Assembly (NCBI GenBank): GCA_003482405.1
Contig: DMZB01000024.1
Location: 1 to 5,095 of the forward strand
From: Lactobacillus sp.
Lineage (GTDB): Bacteria; Bacillota; Bacilli; Lactobacillales; Lactobacillaceae
DNA: 5,095 bases
Reading direction: 5' to 3'
In this document: in pieces, positions 1 through 5,095 of the stretch
How positions within the stretch are numbered: position 1 is the stretch's first letter
Layout: every line of letters starts with the position of its first letter
Position numbers and translations under genes: made by a program
The notes under the pieces: model-generated
The model's database searches: none
What the model was told of the DNA's origin: nothing
Seen by the model: only the letters and a program-made list of their open reading frames with translations

Positions 1-1092
1 GCAGTGACGGTCTTAGTGATTGCCTGTCCACATGCTTTAGGGCTGGCGATTCCACTGGTTGTTGCTCGTAGCACATCCATTGCTGCACGTAACGGTTTGT
101 TGATTCGCAATCGTGACGCAATGGAACGGGTAAAAACTTTGAAATACGCATTAATGGACAAAACTGGGACACTAACAGAAGGTAACTTTGAAGTTCATGC
201 TGTCGGTAGTTTAGTTGATGGTGTGAGCGATGACGATGTTTTAGCACAACTAGCCGGTTTGGAAAATGGTTCCAGCCATCCGCTGGCGGTAGGCATTTTG
301 AATGCCGCCAAGGCAAAAAATGTGACGCCAGCAGCGGTGGGTGATGTTTCTCAGATTACGGGGGTCGGTGTGCAGGGACACGCAAATGGACAGCGTTTGG
401 AAATCGTGTCGGCAACATACTTGGACCAGCAACACATGGACTATGACAAACAGCAGTTTGAAACATTGGCAAGTGCCGGAAACTCGGTCAGTTATCTACT
501 TGTTGATGGCGAGTTGACCGGGTTTGTGGCACAAGGTGATGAAATCAAACCTGCTGCTAAACGCATGATCAGCATGTTAAAGAAGCAGCACATTGTACCG
601 GTGATGTTGACTGGGGATAACCAACAGACTGCTGAAGTGGTTGCAAAGCAACTGGGTATTGATGAGGTTCGTTCACAATTGATGCCAGAGGATAAGGAAA
701 AATTGGTGCGTGAGTATCAGCAACAAGGTTCGGTCATGATGATCGGTGACGGGGTCAATGACGCACCAAGTTTGGCGCGTGCTGATATTGGTGTTGCGAT
801 TGGCTCCGGTACGGATGTGGCCATTGATTCCGCTGATGTTGTACTGGTTCGCAGTGATCCAAACGATGTCGTTGAATTCTTGAACTTAGCCCGTAAAACG
901 ACAGGTAAGATGACTGAAAACTTGTGGTGGGGTGCTGGTTACAACATCCTTGCCATTCCGCTGGCAGCTGGAGTATTGGCGCCATTTGGTTTCATCTTGA
1001 GTCCAATGCTTGGTGCCGTGCTGATGTCATTGAGTACCGTGATTGTTGCAATTAACGCGATGACGTTGAAAGTGAATAAAGTAGCTGAATAA
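1..1092 (+). CDS. copB: Copper-exporting P1B-type ATPase, CopB-like (5' partial)
   Basis: This is the C-terminal 363 residues of a heavy-metal P-type ATPase; the reading frame is open to the left edge, so the true start lies outside. It should pump copper out across the cytoplasmic membrane using ATP. Motifs in order, in window residues: the CPH metal site in a membrane helix (9-11), the phosphorylation motif DKTGTLT with Asp53, the SHP nucleotide-binding motif (92-94), TGDN (204-207) and the hinge GDGVND (249-254). Two last membrane helices follow (about 308-330 and 334-354), with a GYN motif and an MSLST motif. CPH rather than CPC, together with these last-helix motifs, marks the P1B-3/CopB subgroup, known from Enterococcus hirae CopB. 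The N-terminal His-rich region, the TGE actuator motif and any CopY/CopZ partners are outside the window. Family is certain; copper specificity is inferred from the motifs. Confidence 0.93.
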   Translation, partial: AVTVLVIACPHALGLAIPLVVARSTSIAARNGLLIRNRDAMERVKTLKYALMDKTGTLTEGNFEVHAVGSLVDGVSDDDVLAQLAGLENGSSHPLAVGILNAAKAKNVTPAAVGDVSQITGVGVQGHANGQRLEIVSATYLDQQHMDYDKQQFETLASAGNSVSYLLVDGELTGFVAQGDEIKPAAKRMISMLKKQHIVPVMLTGDNQQTAEVVAKQLGIDEVRSQLMPEDKEKLVREYQQQGSVMMIGDGVNDAPSLARADIGVAIGSGTDVAIDSADVVLVRSDPNDVVEFLNLARKTTGKMTENLWWGAGYNILAIPLAAGVLAPFGFILSPMLGAVLMSLSTVIVAINAMTLKVNKVAE

Positions 1093-1171
1093 AGCAGTCT
1101 ATCAAGATAAAAGACGGAAAAGCCGACATACCCTCGTTATCTAACGTGTTAAGTTGTTCCATCTTTAAAAC

Positions 1172-1213
1172 AAACGACGTACCTGTGGGTGATTCCCCAT
1201 GGGTACGTCGTTT
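1172..1213. terminator. Bidirectional hairpin terminator between convergent genes
   Basis: An 18-bp stem (1172-1189 with 1196-1213) closes a 6-nt loop; all pairs are Watson-Crick except two G-U wobbles near the loop. Read on the - strand it lies 30 nt past the DUF805 stop and is followed by a T-rich tract (TTTGTTTTAAAG), a good intrinsic terminator. Read on the + strand it lies about 80 nt past the copper ATPase stop and ends in TTT then a mixed AT tract, so it is weaker in that direction. It probably serves both genes. Confidence 0.85.
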
Positions 1214-1243
1214 ACATATTGTATATATTTAAACTGGTTGGCC

Positions 1244-1855
1244 TTACTGGGCGTCTGCTGTAGATGTATCTGTTGCATCGACAGTGGTTGCAGAAGAGTG
1301 GTCCGTAACAAAACGATTGGGACGTTTAGATTTCTTAGTCAGTATAATAAGTTCAATAACCTGTAAAATAAAGAAAATCGAAAAGGCCAACAATCCCCAC
1401 AAAAAGTTACCCATTGCGGCGTTCATGTGGTGGCTGTCATCGTTAATCACTAGCATGATTACTTCAAATGACATGAATAAGAACAAAATCAGGCGTGCAC
1501 TCCAGAGTGCAACGACCCAGTGGGCTGACCAATTAAAGTCATGGGAGCGGCGAATGGCGATGCTCAACTTAGGTATTAAGGTTGCAAACATGAAGATAAT
1601 GGCAATAATGGCAAACGTGTTGGCCAAAACACTATCATCGCCACCGGCAAAGAGCCAGTGGTTCATGTGTGGATTACCAGTGCCCACTCGTGCTGATGGA
1701 TGATCATTATAATCAAATGAACGCAAGTATTGCATGGCTTGAAAAACGGCTTCGAAAATGAGGTTGACTAAGAAAGCCCACCAATATTCTGACCGTGTGG
1801 CAACACCTTTGAAATGAAATGTGCGTTGCCAAAATCTCTTATACGCGAGTAACAT
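1244..1855 (-). CDS. DUF805 family membrane protein
   Basis: A 203-residue integral membrane protein. The N-terminus (FWQRTFHFKGVATRSEYWW, residues 8-26) matches the conserved F-x-G-x-x-x-R-x-E-Y-W opening of DUF805. A second hallmark follows the second helix: IRRSHDFNWS (101-110), the RRxHD motif. Four hydrophobic helices can be seen at about 25-44, 79-100, 113-137 and 151-172, followed by a basic patch (KKSKR) and a Ser/Thr/Asp-rich hydrophilic tail of about 20 residues. The frame stays open 59 codons further upstream, but I chose the ATG at 1855 because a Shine-Dalgarno GAGGGG (1863-1868) lies 7 nt before it, a promoter lies just beyond, and the DUF805 motif starts directly after it. The molecular function of DUF805 is not established. 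The gene stands alone, divergent from the acetyltransferase. Confidence 0.88.
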   Translation of the reverse strand: MLLAYKRFWQRTFHFKGVATRSEYWWAFLVNLIFEAVFQAMQYLRSFDYNDHPSARVGTGNPHMNHWLFAGGDDSVLANTFAIIAIIFMFATLIPKLSIAIRRSHDFNWSAHWVVALWSARLILFLFMSFEVIMLVINDDSHHMNAAMGNFLWGLLAFSIFFILQVIELIILTKKSKRPNRFVTDHSSATTVDATDTSTADAQ

Positions 1856-1883
1856 GTTGAATCCCCTCACATTTCTTAGCAAA

Positions 1884-1892
1884 ATTATACCA
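1884..1892 (-). promoter_or_regulatory. Extended -10 promoter of the DUF805 gene
   Basis: On the - strand this reads TGG-TATAAT, a perfect SigA -10 hexamer with the TGn extension. No good -35 hexamer is found at 16-18 bp, which is common with extended -10 promoters. Transcription would start near 1877, giving a leader of about 22 nt that carries the Shine-Dalgarno site. This supports the ATG at 1855 over the longer frame, whose start would lie upstream of the promoter. Confidence 0.75.
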
Positions 1893-1929
1893 TGTGACCC
1901 CGCAATAAAAAGTAAAGCAACCCTTAATT

Positions 1930-1958
1930 CTGACTTTGGTGACGTAAATTTGTATAAT
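1930..1958 (+). promoter_or_regulatory. SigA promoter of the GNAT gene
   Basis: The -35 element is CTGACT (1930-1935, four of six consensus bases) and the -10 element is a perfect TATAAT (1953-1958), with a 17-bp spacer. The start point would be near 1965, giving a leader of roughly 29 nt to the ATG at 1994. The promoter lies back to back with the - strand DUF805 promoter, the two -10 boxes being about 63 bp apart. Confidence 0.75.
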
Positions 1959-1993
1959 GGCGACATGAGGTGACAGACGAAAGAGGGCCAAAC

Positions 1994-2509
1994 ATGATTT
2001 TTGAGAAATACCACCCAATTATGACGCAACATTATGAATTGGATTGGTTAACAACATTCAAAGTAAAAGACGTATTCGCACTGCGAAACGACGCCGACTT
2101 GGCGGGCAAAATGAATCGGGATCCTGATAAGACCATCATGGTTACGGCGGCACATGTGAATCGTGTTATGAGTGCAATTATGCATAACGATGCACTGGTG
2201 TGGGGCATTGGCGACAAACAATCGCATGCATTTTTAGGTATATTTGGATTTGACGTCTTTACGGCGGATAAAAAGACCACCGAAATCAGTTTTGAAATTG
2301 CGCCTGGTGCTCAACAACGTGGTGTTATGACGGAGGTATTGAGTCACATGCTGTCATTTGCGTTTGACGAGTTGCTGGTATCAACGGTGATTGCAAAAGT
2401 TAGTCCCGAGGATACGGTAACTTTGAAACTACTGGCGGGCCAGGGCTTCACTGCCGAACGGGCTGAAAACAATCTGACAAAAATGATACTCAGAAAAGTA
2501 GAACGTTAA
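1994..2509 (+). CDS. GNAT family N-acetyltransferase (RimJ/RimL-like)
   Basis: A 171-residue soluble protein expected to transfer an acetyl group from acetyl-CoA to an amine; the substrate cannot be told. The N-terminal part (ELDWLTTFKVKDVFALRND, residues 15-33) resembles the opening of Acetyltransf_3 proteins, where a helix carries the Arg-Asn-Asp segment. A central beta strand (TEISFEIAP, 96-104) leads into the acetyl-CoA pyrophosphate loop QQRGVM (107-112), matching Q-x-x-G-x-(G/A) except for Met at the last place. The C-terminal strand and helix (IAKVSPEDTVTLKLLAGQGF, 133-152) match the usual asparagine-containing segment ending in GF, but Thr141 replaces the common Asn. I chose the ATG at 1994 because GAGGG (1983-1987) sits 6 nt before it. 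A GTG at 1970 in the same frame would be only about five bases from the predicted transcription start and has no ribosome site. No terminator follows before the next gene. Confidence 0.85.
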   Translation: MIFEKYHPIMTQHYELDWLTTFKVKDVFALRNDADLAGKMNRDPDKTIMVTAAHVNRVMSAIMHNDALVWGIGDKQSHAFLGIFGFDVFTADKKTTEISFEIAPGAQQRGVMTEVLSHMLSFAFDELLVSTVIAKVSPEDTVTLKLLAGQGFTAERAENNLTKMILRKVER

Positions 2510-2551
2510 GAATTGCAGATATTGAAGAAACAAAAATATAGATAGTAAATA

Positions 2552-2560
2552 TGATATACT
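2552..2560 (+). promoter_or_regulatory. Extended -10 promoter giving a leaderless CPBP transcript
   Basis: TGA-TATACT is an extended -10 element (five of six bases match TATAAT, plus TGn). Only six bases (TTTTAA) separate it from the ATG at 2567, so the expected start point, 6-7 nt past the -10 box, falls on or next to the A of the start codon. No convincing -35 element is present at 16-18 bp. Confidence 0.6.
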
Positions 2561-2566
2561 TTTTAA

Positions 2567-3253
2567 ATGAAAAAGTTCTGGATCTGTATACTTAATATTC
2601 TTATTTTCTTTGGACTACTTCTGTTTAATCGAGTCATGATTGTGCCAGTTTGGTGGGCGTACACAATCCAAGAACATCCAACACTGATGGCACAATTTAT
2701 GTTAACAGCCATTTTGATTGTTCTTGGGACTGGCACAGTGTGGTTTCTTAACTGGTATTATCAAACACGTTTAGCAAAAAACAATCCACAAGGTTTCGAG
2801 ATTGAAACTGAATCCACGCGAAGGAAGTATATTCTCTGGAGTGTAGTGACATTACTAACAATTGGTATGATAGTGGGTAAATATATTGTTGAACAACGTA
2901 TTTCACCGAACGCAAATACAGTCGCCACTACAGATATATTGACAGCGTATCCAATACCAATGAGTGTTGCGTTAACGTTATTTGGGCCTATTGGTGAGGA
3001 ACTTACTTGTCGCGGATTATTCTTTAGTCTGTTTGTTCACAGTAATCGACAGCTGGCAGTAGTATCTGGTTGGTTATCAAGCTCTATTTTATTTGCGTTG
3101 TTGCACGGTGTCAGTTTTTCTTGGTCGACGTTAATATATATCGTTACGGCTTTAATACTAGGGTTACTTTATGTTTTGACTCGAAAATTGAAATATAGTA
3201 TCGCAATGCATATTGCGTTGAATTTAGCTGCTGCATTATTAAGCTTTACGTGA
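2567..3253 (+). CDS. CPBP family intramembrane metalloprotease-like protein
   Basis: A 228-residue polytopic membrane protein of the CPBP (CAAX protease and bacteriocin-processing, old name Abi) family. The three family motifs are all present: EELTCR (Glu144, Glu145, Arg149), FALLH (Phe176 and His180) and HIALN (His215, Asn219); these residues form the metal and active site of the related Rce1 proteases. Helices are visible at about 5-27, 41-63, 88-108, 130-142, 163-181, 186-205 and 211-227, with a hydrophilic loop at 66-87. In lactic acid bacteria such proteins are often linked to bacteriocin immunity or processing, but no bacteriocin peptide gene was seen nearby, so the role here is open. 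The ATG at 2567 is preceded directly by an in-frame TAA and has no Shine-Dalgarno site. The gene looks richer in A+T and in rarer codons (ATA, TTA, CTT) than its neighbours, which could mean later acquisition. It lies 57 nt after the acetyltransferase gene. Confidence 0.88.
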   Translation: MKKFWICILNILIFFGLLLFNRVMIVPVWWAYTIQEHPTLMAQFMLTAILIVLGTGTVWFLNWYYQTRLAKNNPQGFEIETESTRRKYILWSVVTLLTIGMIVGKYIVEQRISPNANTVATTDILTAYPIPMSVALTLFGPIGEELTCRGLFFSLFVHSNRQLAVVSGWLSSSILFALLHGVSFSWSTLIYIVTALILGLLYVLTRKLKYSIAMHIALNLAAALLSFT

Positions 3254-3277
3254 CTTGCTTTTGTCTGAAACGATCTG

Positions 3278-3500
3278 TTGGCTTGTGTTGAGATATACGC
3301 TGAAGATTGGTGGGGTTAAAACCTGTTGTGCAGGTGTTGTTAATTCGGCGGTGTTTAGCCGAATTTAAAACACAGACGAGTTTGATGACCCGCTTTTTGG
3401 GGCATCAAATCGAGGTTCAAGACTGCGATTTTCAGGCTTGGACCGGTCTCACAACGGTTTTAACCTAGGCCAATCGACAGCAACAGTTAACACACACCAG
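3278..3500 (+). ncRNA. Candidate structured non-coding RNA, class unknown
   Basis: This gene-free stretch folds into one long closing stem around three hairpins. Stem segments: 3278-3281/3497-3500, 3284-3291/3487-3494, 3299-3302/3478-3481, 3305-3310/3470-3475, 3314-3323/3456-3465 and 3325-3330/3450-3455, 38 pairs in all. Internal hairpins: 3342-3349/3358-3365 (with 3334-3338/3369-3373 below it), 3381-3387/3403-3409, and 3414-3421/3437-3444 (with 3423-3425/3433-3435). Three pairs are G-U only if the + strand is transcribed (3278/3500, 3290/3488, 3417/3441) and would be A-C mismatches on the other strand, favouring a + strand RNA. No long ORF, tmRNA tag, RNase P core or SRP signature was found. 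A weak -10-like TATACG (3294-3299) would start a shorter RNA at about 3305, exactly at a stem base. No intrinsic terminator follows directly. A 6S-type RNA is possible because of the long rod-like stem, but three apical hairpins are unusual for it. Confidence 0.6.
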
Positions 3501-3558
3501 TAAAAGAATGGCCAGCAGAACAGAAAGTAGATTCAGTGGAAACAATTATTTCTTAACC
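3501..3558. other. Gene-free spacer
   Basis: This piece links the candidate RNA to the small-protein promoter. I see no ORF, no strong hairpin and no T-run here that could end the upstream RNA, so its 3' end would have to come from processing or from termination further on. Confidence 0.5.
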
Positions 3559-3587
3559 TTTAGATAATCGAACAAAAGCGCTACAAT
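3559..3587 (+). promoter_or_regulatory. SigA promoter of the small charged protein
   Basis: The -35 element is TTTAGA (3559-3564, four of six bases) and the -10 element is TACAAT (3582-3587, five of six), with a 17-bp spacer. Transcription would start near 3594, giving a leader of about 70 nt before the ATG at 3665, much longer than the leaders of the other genes here. Confidence 0.65.
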
Positions 3588-3597
3588 GAAATCAACG

Positions 3598-3643
3598 AGC
3601 CGTCCTCACAGTGTGTGGGGCTTAATGGCGCCCGTTTCTTTTC
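3598..3643 (+). promoter_or_regulatory. Leader with two competing hairpins
   Basis: Hairpin A pairs CCTCACA (3604-3610) with TGTGGGG (3614-3620). Hairpin B pairs GGGC (3618-3621) with GCCC (3630-3633) and is followed by GTTTCTTTT. Both use the G run at 3618-3620, so they cannot form together. AGCC (3598-3601) can also pair with GGCT (3619-3622), extending hairpin A in a shifted form. The layout is like an attenuator, with B as a weak terminator, but B has only about four pairs. No known riboswitch signature was recognised. Confidence 0.35.
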
Positions 3644-3664
3644 CATTTAAAAGAGGCGAATATC

Positions 3665-3808
3665 ATGGCTAAATTGAGTAAGGAAGAACGTAAGGCTTTG
3701 ATCGAAAAGGCTGAAGAAGATCGTGCAAAGAACCCAAAGCCAGAATCGAAAGAATCTGGTTTTGCTACAATCGATGCAGATGCAAAGAAGTTGGAAGACG
3801 AAAACTAG
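3665..3808 (+). CDS. Small, highly charged hypothetical protein (47 aa)
   Basis: I do not recognise this family. The 47-residue product starts MAKLSKEERKALIEKAEEDR and ends KKLEDEN. About half of its residues are Lys, Arg, Glu or Asp; it has no Cys, Trp or Tyr, no signal peptide and no membrane segment. The first 20 residues should form an amphipathic helix, a Pro/Ser/Lys-rich linker follows (23-31), and a short second helix is likely at about 36-46. A Shine-Dalgarno GAGG (3653-3656) lies 8 nt before the ATG. It has its own promoter and a strong terminator downstream. Codons are those typical of well-expressed genes in such bacteria (GAA, AAG, GCT, TTG for Leu, CGT), so it is very probably real and may be abundant. 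A cytosolic role binding a protein or nucleic acid would fit, but this is only a guess. Confidence 0.8.
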   Translation: MAKLSKEERKALIEKAEEDRAKNPKPESKESGFATIDADAKKLEDEN

Positions 3809-3817
3809 CCTTCTAAC

Positions 3818-3880
3818 ATGGGTGCTTACATAGGTAAGCGTACCGGACAATGGAAGTCGTCGTTGTCACTTAAAAAATAA
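3818..3880 (+). CDS. Possible 20-residue cationic peptide ORF
   Basis: Nine bases after the small-protein stop, an ATG opens a 20-codon frame (MGAYIGKRTGQWKSSLSLKK) that closes with TAA inside the terminator stem. The peptide is strongly basic, with four Lys, one Arg and no acidic residue. There is no Shine-Dalgarno site, so it could be translated only by reinitiation. It is likely to be a chance frame in a structured 3' UTR. Confidence 0.15.
   Translation: MGAYIGKRTGQWKSSLSLKK
3821..3844 (+). other. 3' UTR hairpin after the small gene
   Basis: GCTTAC (3824-3829) pairs with GTAAGC (3834-3839) around a 4-nt loop, and GGT (3821-3823) pairs with ACC (3842-3844) across a 2-nt bulge. No T-run follows, so this is not a terminator. 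It may stabilise the transcript's 3' end. Confidence 0.5.
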
Positions 3881-3922
3881 GGTTGAACGATACAGTCATG
3901 TATTGTCCAGCCTTATTTTTTT
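3872..3922 (+). terminator. Strong intrinsic terminator
   Basis: A 23-position stem (3872-3894 with 3899-3921) closes a 4-nt loop (GTCA). It has two G-U wobbles and one A-C mismatch, and the right arm runs into seven Ts (3916-3922). It ends the small-protein transcript 64 nt past the stop codon. The matching A-run on the left arm means it could also act on the - strand, but no - strand gene is seen to its right in this window. Confidence 0.92.
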
Positions 3923-4008
3923 ACCTCGATTACATAAATATAGCTGATTACACCTGAAGTTTATTGCTGGTTACTGCTCAAAAATGGCGAGGAAAATCAC
4001 TATTGCGG

Positions 4009-4014
4009 TATAAT
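4009..4014 (+). promoter_or_regulatory. -10 element of the amidase promoter
   Basis: A perfect TATAAT lies 37 bases before the amidase ATG, and the upstream terminator shows a new transcript must start here. No clear -35 element or TGn extension is present, so a weak or activator-dependent promoter is possible. Confidence 0.55.
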
Positions 4015-4037
4015 TTAACTAGTTATTTTGATGGAGC

Positions 4038-4043
4038 AGGAGG
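4038..4043 (+). promoter_or_regulatory. Ribosome binding site deciding the amidase start
   Basis: A full consensus AGGAGG lies 8 nt before the ATG at 4052. An in-frame ATG at 4031 lies upstream of this site and has no ribosome site of its own, so 4052 is preferred. Confidence 0.88.
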
Positions 4044-4051
4044 CGGTTTTC

Positions 4052-5095
4052 ATGGTAGATGCATTGGAGCTTGCGCGTCGCGTGCGTGCTGGCGAAACGA
4101 GCAGTGAGGCCTTGATCAATGATGCATTCAAACGAATCGAGGCAACAAACGATGACCTTAACGCCGTTGTCCATACGCGTCGTGAGAAGGCCCTAGCAGA
4201 AGCTAAAGCGCAGCAAGACAATGGCCAGCCGTTTTTAGGCGTGCCTTTATTACTGAAGGATCTTGGTCAAAACTTAAAGGGCGAACCGGCCACATTAAGT
4301 TCACGGTTATTTAAAAACGAAATTGCTGGTCGTACTGATAACTTTGTGGCGGCGTTGCAGGATGCTGGCTTTATTGTCATTGGTCAAACGAACGCCCCTG
4401 AATACGGCTTTAAGAACATCACTGATCCGGTATTATATGGTAAAACGCGGAATGCGTGGGATCGTGATCGTTATTCGGGCGGTTCTTCTGGCGGCGCGGC
4501 AACCAGTGTCGCGGCTGGTTATGTCCCGTTGGCCGCTGGTAATGATGGTGGTGGTTCCATTCGAATTCCGGCTTCATTTTCCGGTCTAATTGGTTTGAAA
4601 CCCACGCGTGGACGGATGCCCGTTGGTCCTGATGGTTGGCGCGGATGGGCCGGTGCCTCGATTAACTTTGCGTTAACGCGGTCCATTCGGGATACGTCTA
4701 CATTATTAGACTGGTTGCAAACATACCAACCAGCCGCACCATTTAGTACACCCGTTAATTTACAGGGCTTTACCGATCAACTTTGGGATCAACCTGCGCA
4801 TCTGCGCATTGCTTACACGACAAAATCGCCAGTTGGTACGCCGGTCTCAAGAGCCGCACAACAAGCTGTTTTAGAGAGCGTCGACTTTTTAAAAGCGCAA
4901 GGATTTGAAGTCGTTGAACAAGAAAATCCGCTGGATGGCACGGCGTTGATGCGGTCATACTACATGATGAATGGTGCAGAAACCGTGGCAATGTTTGATG
5001 GCGTTAGCAAGGCACTTAGTCGTCCAGTTGAGCCTAACGATATGGAACGATTAACGTGGTTGATCTACCCAGTCGGTTTAGGCGTTACTTGCCGT
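4052..5095 (+). CDS. Amidase-signature family amidase (3' partial)
   Basis: The first 348 codons of an amidase-signature (AS) hydrolase, which splits a carboxamide into an acid and an amine or ammonia; the frame is open at the right edge. The full Ser-cisSer-Lys triad is present: Lys69 in LLLKD, the cis-Ser145 in YSGGSSGGAA (141-150), and the nucleophile Ser169 in GGGSIRIPAS (166-175). The family's GLKPTRGR follows (181-188). An N-terminal helix (ALELARRVRAGETSSEALI, 4-22) is typical of the fold. About 120-150 residues should be missing, since such enzymes usually run to 460-500. It resembles GatA, the glutaminase subunit of the Asp/Glu-tRNA amidotransferase, but no gatC precedes it and it has its own transcription unit, so a stand-alone amidase of unknown substrate is likelier. 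Asn164 stands where Thr or Ser usually precedes the Asp of the nucleophile motif. Confidence 0.9.
   Translation, partial: MVDALELARRVRAGETSSEALINDAFKRIEATNDDLNAVVHTRREKALAEAKAQQDNGQPFLGVPLLLKDLGQNLKGEPATLSSRLFKNEIAGRTDNFVAALQDAGFIVIGQTNAPEYGFKNITDPVLYGKTRNAWDRDRYSGGSSGGAATSVAAGYVPLAAGNDGGGSIRIPASFSGLIGLKPTRGRMPVGPDGWRGWAGASINFALTRSIRDTSTLLDWLQTYQPAAPFSTPVNLQGFTDQLWDQPAHLRIAYTTKSPVGTPVSRAAQQAVLESVDFLKAQGFEVVEQENPLDGTALMRSYYMMNGAETVAMFDGVSKALSRPVEPNDMERLTWLIYPVGLGVTCR

Noticed and set aside
1213..1223. TACA-TAT-TGTA, like a CopY operator (cop box)
   Set aside because: The cop box TACAnnTGTA has a 2-base gap; here it is 3 bases, and the site lies downstream of the copper ATPase gene, at the edge of a terminator.
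1284..1703. Open frame of 139 codons on the + strand
   Set aside because: It lies fully opposite the DUF805 gene, which has family motifs, a promoter and a ribosome site; this frame has none of these.
1856..2032. 59-codon upstream extension of the DUF805 frame
   Set aside because: It would start upstream of the mapped -10 box and overlap the divergent acetyltransferase gene; the ATG at 1855 has the Shine-Dalgarno site and directly precedes the family motif.
3278..3500. Retron msr-msd, tmRNA, RNase P or SRP RNA
   Set aside because: No reverse transcriptase gene is near, no tag peptide or tRNA-like ends, no GAGGAAAGUCC core, and no SRP helix 8 motif on either strand.
3647..3850. 67-codon frame on the - strand
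   Set aside because: It is the antisense shadow of the 47-residue gene, with no ribosome site or promoter that I can see.
4323..4589. 88-codon + strand frame inside the amidase
   Set aside because: It is an alternative frame of the amidase coding sequence; the amidase frame carries the catalytic motifs through the same bases.
1..5095. CRISPR arrays, tRNA genes, insertion sequences
   Set aside because: I saw no regularly spaced repeats, no tRNA cloverleaf and no transposase motifs on either strand.

Overview
The window looks like chromosomal DNA of a lactic acid bacterium (Lactobacillales). Strong purine-rich Shine-Dalgarno sites, short intergenic gaps, classic SigA promoters, U-tailed hairpin terminators and a CopB-type copper ATPase all fit. 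A Weissella/Leuconostoc-like source is my best guess from the protein flavour, but this is inference and no marker gene proves it.

Layout, left to right: (1) the 3' part of a CPH-type P1B copper ATPase (copB-like), + strand, cut by the left edge; (2) a hairpin terminator between convergent genes; (3) a DUF805 membrane protein on the - strand; (4) a short divergent promoter region; (5) a GNAT acetyltransferase on the + strand; (6) a CPBP-family membrane protease-like protein on the + strand, AT-rich, with no Shine-Dalgarno and an apparently leaderless start; (7) a 411-bp stretch without a gene that holds a strongly base-paired candidate non-coding RNA, then a separate promoter and a hairpin-containing leader; (8) a 47-residue, highly charged small protein with a good ribosome site; (9) a strong intrinsic terminator; (10) the first 348 codons of an amidase-signature hydrolase, + strand, cut by the right edge.

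The genes do not form one pathway. Nearly every gene has its own promoter or terminator, so this is a row of independent transcription units: metal export, membrane or stress functions, an acetyltransferase and an amide hydrolase. The part most worth attention is 3278-3922. There, a roughly 220-nt folded RNA candidate (38 long-range base pairs closing three internal hairpins) sits upstream of an unrecognised small protein gene whose leader can form two mutually exclusive hairpins.
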